From assembly GCA_021234155.1 (NCBI GenBank), contig JAJEKV010000062.1, positions 6,354,432-6,418,431 on the forward strand: 64,000 bases of DNA, written 5' to 3'. The stretch comes from Isoetes taiwanensis. Its lineage: Eukaryota > Streptophyta > Lycopodiopsida > Isoetales > Isoetaceae. The translations under genes were made by a program, and so were the position numbers. Positions 20,891 to 30,367 of the stretch are shown here, one piece after another. The notes beneath the pieces are model-generated. The model was not told the DNA's origin. It made no database searches and saw only the letters and a program-made list of their open reading frames with translations. The stretch's first letter is position 1; each line of letters starts with the position of its first letter.

Positions 20891-21790
20891 ATTGCAATGC
20901 AATTTCGACGCTCTCCAAATGACTTTGGTAAGAAGATGAGTCCTTGCCAACGGATGTGGATTTCGTGGAAGTATGGGCAAGCCTCTCTAGGGAGGCTAGA
21001 AACGTATAAGGAGCGGGAAGCCTTTAAACATTATAAGAAGGAAGGCAACCTGTTATACCATAAGAACAAGTTGTGCGCACTCGATCATCAGTGTAAGGAA
21101 ATTGATCCTCCATGACACGCGACAACAGCCCAATAGCTGGCCATCGCGGGATTCATGAAAACATATTTCAAAGTGCGCACAGCTATTATTGGCCAGAATG
21201 AAGAAGCAAGTAGCTTCGCTACATCGTGGAATGTCGGCTATGTCGTGACAGACGGCGAGCATGCCGAATTCCAGGAGCATTAGAGCCATTAGCGATTGCC
21301 AAACGCTAGTGGGGAGGTGATCAACATGGATTTCATCACGTGGCTTCCAAGAACAAGAAGAGGAAAGGATGCATTGATGGTAGTGGTCGACAAGTTGTCA
21401 AAAGATGGCACATTTTGTGCCTTGCGTGACCACGATACTGGCTATGGATACTGAGAAAGCTCTTCACCAAAGAGATCTTAGGGGCTTCATGGCATGCCAA
21501 GGAGATTATCTCCCGGCGAGGGGATCGAAGTTTATGAGTGCCTTTCTCGCAAGACCTCTTTGGCGACCATTTAGGCGAAACTATCCATGAGCACGGGCGT
21601 ATCATCCTCGACGGATGGCCAAACGGAGCGGACCAACAGGATTTTGGAAGACATGCTACTAAACTATGTCGGAATAAACAAGGTATGTGGGAAGAATTTA
21701 TTCACTTGGTGGAGTTTGCATACAATAGCACCAAGCAGGAATCATCCCAAATGTCGCCAGTTTATGATTAATTACGGCTATCGCTAACTC
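20891..21790 (+). pseudogene. integrase
   Basis: Pieces of the core appear in order: ALMVVVDKLSK (21370), HFVPC (21410), RGSKFMSAF (21520) and SSSTDGQTERTNRILED (21600) with the DDE glutamate, then EEFIHLVEFAYNST (21695). The expected aspartate before RGSKF is missing in the read sequence. At least four frame changes separate the pieces. Confidence 0.8.
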
Positions 21791-22229
21791 GGACACTTGG
21801 CACAATCCAGGTGTCAAAAGTAGAGGTTTCCACAGCAGATGTTGACCGATATGCAGCAGCTCGTGGAAGAAGTTCGAGGATATCCGCTAGCAGCAAGAAG
21901 TCTGCAGTAAGAGCATCGCCGACAAGCATCGAAATGAGAGTTCAAAGTTGAGATGATGTTTGGCTCAAGATCAAGGTCAAGCAAGCTGGCTCAAGCGGGA
22001 ATAGGGAATTGCAAGAAGCTTGCTCCAAGGTGGCTGGACCTTCGTAATAGTCAAGAGAGTAGGTAATCAATCCTACAAGCTAGACTTGCCAAAGACACCT
22101 AAAGATTCATAAGGTCTTCCACGTGAGTTTGTTGAAGAAGCACACTCCAAATCCGCACGAAGTCTTGGACACTCCAACGTTGTTGGAAATGACAGAGGAG
22201 CATTTGGAAATAATTCCGAATTGATTCTT

Positions 22230-22360
22230 GATAAAGCTTTCAAGAAAAACAAGGAGGTCGGAGTTCCTCCAATATTTGGTTAAGTGGAAACACTTACCGG
22301 TGGGAAGACGCCGACGTGGGTACTTAAGAAAGATCTAATAAAGCAAAGCACCAAGTTTAT
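22230..22360 (+). pseudogene. chromodomain at the integrase C-terminus
   Basis: EFLQYLVKWKHLP followed, after a frame change, by ADVGTxKKDLI matches the core of a chromodomain (YLVKWK.....W.....L). In chromoviruses this domain reads methylated H3 tails and steers integration. That is notable here because the same element encodes an H3 tail. Confidence 0.65.
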
Positions 22361-23313
22361 GGAGCAATGGGGACGGCAAAGTCATCTCGAAGAAATCGCC
22401 GGTATGTCGATTTGTGTAGATTAATTCTTGTATAGTTAAGATTAATTCACGATGCAACCTATGCTAGGTATGTGTCGCATGCGTTGTTACCGGATGATGG
22501 GACCACTATGGTGATCTCTAGGGCGTGGGTGTAATGTCAATGTAGGCATGACCGCGTTTCGCTTTGGATGAGTGGAAGGTAGATTAGAAAGTCTACTACG
22601 TCCCACTAAGTAGACGACCTCGAGAGAAAGGAGGTCATTAAGGAATGCACCGATAGGAAAAGCACCTCTAGCCCCATATATGCTTTGATAGGAGGAATCA
22701 GGCCTTCACGCCCCATATCTGGGAAGGACCTATCCTCCATTTGGGCAACTAGGGTGTAGGCATGAGCTGCATATAGGCATATAGGCTGTCTGCCTCCACG
22801 GCCATAATGGAAGATTCACCCTCTTCCTACAGCAGGAGATTAGCCATGCATCCATGTAGATAGGTGGGTGGTCACCATATAACCAAAATTTTATTAATAA
22901 CTAAAATGGTACTAACGTAGTGTCGACTGCAGCCAATAGAGCGCCTCGGGAGGGCAAGGAGGTCGAAGTTCTGAAGACTTGCAACACAAATTTTGTTGGA
23001 ATGTGTTGCAAGGAATGAAGAGTACCTCGAACAATAATGTTAGACATGAAATGTTAAAATTTTGATAAACTTAATTATCGTGATAAGTAAAACTATCGAA
23101 AGTAACTTGCTTAAAGATGTTATGAATTGATAAGTTATTTCATAATATAATGGCGTGATAATGTTCTAAAAAATATTACCTTAAGGTAATCTTAATAAAA
23201 ATGTGTAAGCATTATAGTAGTTTATCGTATGTATCGGGTTGATTGCGGGTTAGGATGATCCCAAGGTGGGGAGACCCACGTCGTCGGGCGGCATCATTTC
23301 AAGGTGGGGAGAA
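22361..23313 (+). other. 3' internal region with polypurine tract
   Basis: No coding signal. Repeated short motifs (GCCCCATAT.TG, GATAGGAGGAATC) occur near 22670-22730. The polypurine tract AAGGTGGGGAGAA at 23301-23313 directly precedes the 3' LTR. Confidence 0.7.
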
Positions 23314-24951
23314 TGTGGCGTTCGGTGACAAAGATAACGGTCCCGGGGCGTATCGCATCTTATCTTGCCCACGCCGCAGCATTACCCGCCGCCGAGGCGG
23401 CGTGCGGCCACACATGTAGCCAAGTGGGTAGCCCCTAGGGGGCAACTTGCTAAGAATGTGCATTTAGTATTAATGTGCACATTTACCAATGTACACATTA
23501 ATGTGGGCACACAATTCCATGTGGACACTTTTATACCAAGTGGGTTATACCCAAGTGTGCAATTAATGTGCACATTTACCAATGTACACATTAATGTGGG
23601 CACACTTTTCCATGTGGGCACATTTTGCCACCTAGACATTAAAGGCAAGTGGGCCCATTCCCAATTATCCCACATGCCTAAAGGGGATAATTGGAAACCC
23701 TAGCCAACCCCTTGTCTATTTAAGAAGGGAAACCCTAACTTGCCCATTTTTCGTTTCTAGGGTTTTAGAGCTCTGTTTTGGTTGCCTCAAGAGCCAAAAC
23801 TGCCTCCCAGACTCTGCCTGAGAGAATTGCACCATTAGTTTCCCTTGATTCGAGTGTTTCAGCGAGGGATGGCCGAACTCACTTCACCCTATTTCAGTCA
23901 TAGAATCAAAAAAGAGGGTTTAGCCTATTAAATTGCCCATAGCAGCCTTCTAGATCTCTAGATACGGACTCTAACTAAAGAACCTAACTCTATGATATAG
24001 ATTAGATATAGTTCTTTAGTTCTTCGGTGATGTATTTGGATGATGTATCTCTATGAACTCCTTGTATTGGGAAGGGGGTTAGAGACCTAAAGCTTGGTAG
24101 TAGATCCTCCTAGATTAGCCTCTCTAGCACACTATAGATTCGACTGTGCATAAGAACCACACAGGTTGTGGGTGAAAGGGCCGACGGCTAAGAAGGAGAT
24201 TCATGTTACGACTCTGAAGCCATCCCTCCGGGTGTGTAAGGCCTACCGGGGATCATAGTGACTAGGTCTAATGGCTTACCACTGAGTGTGGGGGTAGGGC
24301 ATGGACTCGACACCGTGAAGTGGTGTACACTTTCCAGTGGGTTCGGTCGAATACACGGGCGGTGGCCCTCTAGTCACCTTGAGTCGGCATGATGATCTTC
24401 TCGGAGGGAGTGATCCCTTCCCCGCCCCATCGAACCGGGAGGATGAGACCTGGGAATAGCCCCTTTGGCTATGCATCCGGGGCTCTGATCGAGGTCCCGA
24501 CACTTTTCACCTACTCGCAAAGTGTGCAATGGGAGGGGCGGATGGAGTGGACAACCCTATGCCATGTTCATATGCCCAAATCCATTGTCATGAATTCGGG
24601 CACCGCAATGAACTCGGAGACCCAAGCCGCCGGGTCATCCCCTCGAAGCCCCGAGCCTTGGGTAGGACTCCCCCATATGTATTGTGCTCACCTTGTTTAT
24701 GCAGATGTGATGGACCACCCTTCGAGGTGGGTATGTGCTTATGTTATATACCGACATGTATGTTTACGCCCGCAGACTAGGTAAGCCCCGAGGGAGACGG
24801 GGTAAAATGACCCCTTCACTCTTCCCAATGGAACCCCGCCCTAATTTGCGGTGTCATGTGGAGGGCCCTCAGACGGGCATAGAGCTGGTATGGGGATGAA
24901 CTCTGTTTGTATACGGTGATGAGTGCGCCGTATCTGAATAGGGACGCCGCG
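23314..24951 (+). repeat. 3' LTR of the chromovirus
   Basis: Starts TGTGGCGTTCGG and ends about GACGCCGCG. The terminal inverted repeat is altered compared with the 5' LTR. The body is collinear with 11653-13309. Differences such as CTGGTGTG versus CCGGGTGTG sit at CHG sites. Confidence 0.85.
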
Positions 24952-26970
24952 AACCTCCCTTTGTATTTTTATGCTGTAATTCTCGCAAAAATCAATTACG
25001 AAACAATGGTGCCATCTTGGATATTGTCCAGCAACTCACGAATTGCATGGCACGCCATCTAGCCCACAGAATTGTGTGGCGACGAATATCTTCAATGTGG
25101 AACATGATATGAAATGAAATCCTTCCTTTGCCGTTCTCTTGTAAGACAATCTAAGGGTGGCTTTGGTCCTTTCTTTTTTTCCCCTTGCCATTTGAGGTCT
25201 CGTCTTGTCTTTGCGACTTGGCACGTGTCCCACCGACTTCCTTGGGTTTCTTACTTTTGTTTCCCTTCTTCTCAACTTCTGCTGCAGCTTCAGGCTGTGT
25301 CCCACCAGCTACCTTGGATTTCTTACTTTTGTTTCCCTTCTTCTCAACTTGTGCTGCAGCTTCAGGCTGTGTCCCACCAGCTACCTTGGATTTCTTACTT
25401 TTGTTTCTCTTCTTGGTGGCATTGGCTCTTTTCTTTCTGTTGCCACCTGGCACCTCCTTGGTAACTTTCGATGCGCAACTCCACCGACTTCTTTCTCCTC
25501 TTTGGAATCTGTAACAAGGTCTGTAGCATAAAACAGAAGATTAGCGCAAGTTGAAAGCACAAAAGCAGTATTCATCGGATGACAGCACATATCAGCATGT
25601 TTCAGCATGCAATAAAGAGAGTATTACCTTTTCAAACGTCTTCCATTCAAGCAAGAACTCATGATTCTCTCTTTCTCTTGGACATATAGGAAGAGTTTTT
25701 ATGCCACGCCGACATGTCCGCATCAAGCGTCATGTTTATGTCATTCTTCACCCTCGCTCTTGTTGCAAAACCATGACCTTCGAGCTCGGTTGGTTGAGTC
25801 ATATATACGTTGGTGGCCGAGACACTTCTCACCAGTCCACGAGACCTCGCAGTGCACTTGCACTCTTCACCACGAAATAGTTTTCGGTGACCTTAATGCA
25901 TTCGGGCTACCACGGCATACTCCAACTTCATATGGTATATGCAACAACAGGTTTCCCTTTTCTCGATACTTTCTTTATATAAATAGGCTTCAACTTCTCA
26001 AAGCCTTTAAGCAAACAGGTGTTAGGATGTGCCTTTTTGTATTGTTGAAATAGCCGAGTTTGAATGGTGGCCGTTGGTTAGAAATATTTATGCAATAAGG
26101 GCAAAAAAAAATTTGTATGGAAACTTATACAGTGTGACCTCCATAAAGTCACGGGGGATAAGAAATTGAAGCCCTGACTCTCCAAACGGTGTTCACAACA
26201 TCTTTCTTGCAAGGAGAGACTGCTATTTTGTTTCAATTCTGATATGCTTTGCTTGCGGGGATGAGAGAATCGCACCTCAACCTCCTTTGGAAGCTAGACC
26301 ACGGACCATTTCCAAGAACGGCTTCCGATTTTCTTAATGCAGCAGTTGCAATTGTTGACCTCATGCAACCTATCATAAGAAATATTGCACATTAATCAAT
26401 GAACATATCCCCCAAAGATCACTTTCAGATACAAGCACTTAAAAGCATGAAGAAGCACAGGCATGAAAGCAAGAATTAGATGTACCTAACAGCCCTGCCA
26501 TAGTGGAATTGCATCTCGATTTTGTGGAAGAAGCCATCACCAGTGTCGAGGTTCTGGCTCTCCAAATATCATGGTTCCTTTGCCTCTTTGTGGCTGCCAT
26601 TGTCTGTTTCAAGTTGTTGAGCAGCACCCCCGCTGCCTTGCACTCCTTTGGATTTGGCAAAATTCCGTGTTGAGATTTCCATTTCGTGGTGATGAACCAC
26701 CCTCTTCATCACATCGGCCTTGAGTTCGGGTGAATGCTTTTTGGTGAGCTTGTTGAAGTAATCAACTACAAGCTTGGCTATTTCTTGCCTGCGTCTCGTG
26801 CTCAGATCCTCCCGTTCAACCGCTGCTTTCCTCATCTTATTCCGTAATCTGTATTCTCTCTTTCTCTCTGCATCCAATTTCTTGTAAATTGCAGAGGAAA
26901 CTGGATCTTCACGCGATATTTCCTGTGTTGCATTGACATCCAACAAACGGAACATCGTATTGGAATTCAT
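24952..26970 (-). CDS. DDE-like transposase candidate, N-terminal half (interrupted)
   Basis: On the minus strand the gene starts at ATG 26970 (MNSNTMFRLLDVNATQEI). A basic/acidic helical segment (KKLDAERKREYRLRNKMRK, then KLVVDYFNKLTKKHSPELK) follows, with one in-frame TGA at 26569-26571; exon 1 ends at a GTACAT donor (26486/26485). A further exon starts after ATGATAG at 26369. Later pieces include KLKPIYIKKVSRKGKP and CCCIYHMKLEYAVV, a 24-residue Lys-rich repeat, and RELLDNIQDGTIV with VIDFCENYSIKIQREV, where the first acidic residue (Asp codon 24991-24993) lies. The retrotransposon interrupts just after QREV; the gene resumes at 11652 (NDQITILVH). Single-base shifts break the frame in several places. 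Confidence 0.6.
25241..25416 (-). repeat. 72-bp coding tandem repeat, Lys-rich
   Basis: Two full copies and a partial copy of a 72-bp unit encode, on the minus strand, NKSKKSKVAGGTQPEAAA plus a short VEKKG link. Copies are almost identical, pointing to a recent expansion. The product looks like a repeated nuclear-localisation or DNA-contact segment inside the transposase. Confidence 0.8.
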
Positions 26971-27337
26971 TAGGCCGAAAGTCCAATGTTAAACGTGTGA
27001 TTGCCTCCAGGCCGGTATCAGGGAGCGCCATGAAATTCCTGAGAGAGGGAGAATAAGTGAATTGGAGGGAGAATTTTCGCGGGCCATGAGGTCGTGGTAG
27101 TTCTGGGCTCGATCGAATTTGCAACGTACTACCACTCGCGCAAAAATCCAGCCAAAATCCCACAATCATTTTCCTAACGGTTCGTTGGTGAGGTGGACGT
27201 GTGAGTACATGAAGGGCGTCAAAAATATGACGGGCAGTTACGCCCACCAGCACCCAAATTAAGCAAAAGCAGGGGTGATTTAAGCGGGCTAAAACCCTGC
27301 TATAAGCATGCTACAAGCATGCGTCCAGACGCATGCT
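26971..27337 (-). promoter_or_regulatory. right subterminal and promoter region of the TIR transposon
   Basis: Upstream region of the transposase gene, ending in nested palindromes with the core GCATGCGTC...GACGCATGC at 27319-27336, next to the right inverted repeat. An upstream 114-codon frame on the minus strand (to 27253) is in a different frame and is probably not coding. Confidence 0.4.
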
Positions 27338-27365
27338 TTTGATACCCACCAGCATACTTTTACCC
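27338..27365 (-). repeat. right terminal inverted repeat, 28 bp
   Basis: Reads TTTGATACCCACC...CTTTTACCC; the reverse complement of the left repeat with one mismatch. ATCT follows at 27366-27369. Confidence 0.9.
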
Positions 27366-27369
27366 ATCT

Positions 27370-28450
27370 CTATTAATTACAGATCTCCTGTGATCCATTG
27401 CGCATGGGAAGTCCATGCAAGATGCCTTCGTGAAGCAACTCAAATATCTGAGAGATGATCTCTGCCACATTTGTCATTAGCAATGGCACCAATGGCCAAC
27501 ACTGACAAATGTCGTGGCTTACCAAAAATAATGCAGAAGACTCTCCTTGGAAATGACATCACAGTGAACAGAATAATAAAGACTTGACATTGGCTGTGAA
27601 CTGTGCATCAAATCCAAGGTGTAAGAGACACTTTTTAGATTAATCCAATCAACACTGTCATATGCCTTTGAAAGATTCAACTTCAAGTAAACAATCTCAT
27701 AAGCCTAGAATCTCACCCATATATATGCTCACATCTATTGCCGGTACATTCTTAAAATACAATGCGGCAAGAAAACTGATTATTTGTAGAAAGTATAATT
27801 TATAATCAATAATAATGTCACGAAGCTTTTCGACATAGATTTTAGCAAGATCTTGTGACGATGTAATCGAACGTTCGTCAAAAATTGAGGTGGGCTCCTT
27901 ACATTAGGAGATGCAGCTCGGGTTAAGAATTGTATCTAATTATCTTTGCATTTTAAAGTTAGTAAAGGCATCGTGCACATCACCTCAAACCAAGCCCAAT
28001 ACTCAATTCCAGAGCATTTACCTTGCATCAAAGGAGAGGTAGCATCCGGCCAAATCATTGAGAGTAAGTTCAACTACCAAATTAGCCTTCTGCTCTTCAG
28101 AAACATTGGGATAAACCTTTGTAAGCAATGTGTCTTGAAATTTTTGTTGGAACGCGTTAAAGAATGCAGAAAAATGATCATGCACAAAATTCTTAAGCTC
28201 CTCCAAATCAGAAGTGAGAGGACGATCTGGAGCCTGAAGAGATACCATAGCAGAAGCTTGTCTTCTGGCACTTGCATCTCGGCCGAAAAAACTTGTACGA
28301 TGATCTCCCTCTGTAAATATAGCCTTAACTCAGAGGTTAATAAACCAGCTCAGACTCTATCTGCAGAGTGCTAGTTAGAATGCCGATTCTATTTGCCGAA
28401 TGCTAGCCAGAATCTACTTTTCCAATTGGTTGTCTAAAGGAAGACGCCTT
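27370..28450 (-). pseudogene. L1-type LINE RT, part upstream of motif C
   Basis: On the minus strand this reads MVSLQAPDRPLTSDLEELK then FVHDHFSAFFNA (28248-28130), and further on AYEIVYLKLNLSKAYDSVDW (about 27700-27640). The latter is the FDLSKAYDSV motif A of plant L1 reverse transcriptases. The frame is badly degraded. It continues at 6348 after the TIR transposon. The copy is older than, and different from, the LINE at 50271-57540. Confidence 0.65.
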
Positions 28451-28600
28451 TAGATTCCTTTGATATGCAATGGCCCACTCACGGCCACAACCCTTGGCAA
28501 AGGATTTTACCACTATGCTGATAAGACGCCTTTAGATTCCTTTGATATGCAATGGCCCATTCACGGCCACAACCCTTAGCAAAGGATTTTACCACTGCAA
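28442..28600. repeat. 83-bp tandem duplication
   Basis: A segment beginning GACGCCTTTAGATTCC and ending GGATTTTACCACT occurs twice with two mismatches. On the minus strand it lies in an open frame (RRKGLTAIVDAFAVVKSFAK) that may be part of the older LINE. Confidence 0.8.
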
Positions 28601-30367
28601 ATGCATCAACAATAGCTGTCAATCCTTTTCGTCTAGAAAATGCAGGTGACCCAGCTTGTTTATAACCCGCTTGGAATTCCTCATCCTTCAAGTTAGATAC
28701 ATTTAATTTGAAAACTTTTACACCTGCTATGTGCAATATCTGGAGCAGAAGAATAGGATTGTAGATTATGATTTGAAATAGGAACTTGGTTTTTTCGATA
28801 TATGCATGCCCATACCAAAGCATTATAATACCCCCTTATCATATCTTGCATATCCTTCCATCCCCTAAACCAGCCATTGCACCAAGAAACAGTCCCCATC
28901 TAATTTATAAATCTACTTTTATCAGCCCTCGCCAATTTTTCATGTTCAAAACCCCAACATTTTCGAATTCATTTATCACAATTGTGACTTCAATTTCAAT
29001 CATGTTAAAGTTCCCCACTAGCAACCAAGTCACATGAGCACCCGTGATTGAACCAGCTTTAAATGTAGTCCAAATGCAGATATCTATTGTGAACATAAAG
29101 ATTTATAAGACCCCGCTTCTTGTGCCTTGTCAAACCACTTAGTAATGAATAGATGAATGTGACTGTTACATCGTGTTGCAACTCTTGGCATGTCATTTTT
29201 CTTGCACTTATGTTCTTGTAAACATAAAAATTCCAATTCAACCTAGGAATAACTATACTAGTTATAGTCTAAAAAAAGAAGCAACACCTCTAACATTCCA
29301 CCCCCTAACGTTTGCGAGAGGGTCCGGTGGTCCATGCTCCAATCCATACAAACCAATATAAGCATGTAACTTATTCTCTATTTGATTTTGTTCTGTGTTG
29401 CCTTGATATCCACAAGGCACCCAAAAATTTATCTATCATAATTAACCACAAAAACACTATGATAGTACTTTTTTAAAAAAGCCACTTATTATAGTGGTTT
29501 TCACAATGAGATTGTAGTTTCCGCATGCTAGTTTTGTATTCGATATGGTTTTTTAAACCGATGAGGGTCTTCATTAAGGTTTTAATATCAGCTAGCCATC
29601 TCGTGGTGGGTAATTATGCAGTTTGCAACATTGAGAGTAGGAAAGAAATGTTTAATGGTTTTTTTTGAATATATGGATGGTTTTGGGAGCAGTATTAACT
29701 ATAAATACTTCAATGTTTTTATAGTTTTGACAAGATCTTACCATTTATGGTTTTGCATCATGATATTCTATGCTAATACAACTTGCCTAATTGTTAGTGG
29801 TTTTTTCTTTGGTGAGATCTTTTTCATTTGTGTTTTTGTTCTCGCTTTTTAAGCAAACATGACGTTGAATTGCTAGTGGTTTTTTTTTTTTTTTTTACTA
29901 GAGCATTTAATGGCTAGAGCATGCCTTTTACCAAACACACTATAGTCTAACGTATATGGCTCCCCCACTTATACTTGAATCCTTGATAAATTTCTAACTA
30001 TTTAGTGTTGACATGTTTAGCACTACCAGCCAATAAGTTACGCCATGAATATTTTAAAATTTATCTGTAGAACAAATTCATATAACTTCATGACCCTGTT
30101 TATCTTACAAATGGTAAAATAGCCCTGTGATTTAGATTTCAGGCTAAGATAAACTATGGAAGTGTACTGCAACCTAGGGGACTATGGAAATAGACTCATG
30201 TATAAACCTCTGAGTTATATGAAATTAGTATCGATTCACAGTTTAACCTACTCTAGCCACTTGGTTTTCCACTAACACTTGGTATTTTACTTCATTCTAA
30301 TGTTCATTACTTCCAGACTTGGATATTTATAAACCCATGGTTTTATCTAAAGGGTTTTTTTAAAAAA
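28601..30367. other. intergenic, possible older LINE sequence then AT-rich DNA
   Basis: The first 350 bp hold a minus-strand frame (FKLNVSNLKDEEFQAGYKQ) that could be LINE-derived. The rest is T-rich, with several TAGTGGTTTTTT-type motifs, and has no supported gene. Confidence 0.35.

Larger units (their letters stand above)
11653..24951 (+). mobile_element. Ty3/gypsy chromovirus with histone H3-like ORF
   Basis: A 13.3-kb LTR retrotransposon: 5' LTR, tRNA-iMet primer-binding site, two promoter/ORF modules not normally found in chromoviruses, then gag, protease, RT, RNase H, integrase and chromodomain, a polypurine tract and the 3' LTR. The 5' LTR has perfect terminal TGTGACGT/ACGTCACA repeats, which fix its ends. 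It interrupts the minus-strand transposase gene of the TIR transposon between the first and second acidic motifs. No 5-bp target duplication is visible (ATTGT on the left, AACCT on the right). The gag-pol frame is broken in many places, so this copy looks non-autonomous unless the breaks are sequencing errors. Confidence 0.9.
6353..27365. mobile_element. TIR DNA transposon carrying RING, FCP1-like and transposase genes
   Basis: The element is bounded by 28-bp inverted repeats that match at 27 of 28 positions and by a 4-bp ATCT duplication. It spans 21.0 kb, of which 13.3 kb is a younger Ty3/gypsy insertion, so the original length was about 7.7 kb. Two genes start near the ends and converge: a coiled-coil/RING gene with an FCP1-like phosphatase segment (plus strand), and a multi-exon DDE-like transposase candidate (minus strand). 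Subterminal palindromes occur inside both ends (GGTGCTG...CAGCACC on the left, GCATGCGTC...GACGCATGC on the right). Termini GGGT, a 4-bp duplication and this gene pair do not let me place it in a named superfamily. It sits inside an L1-type LINE. Confidence 0.85.
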
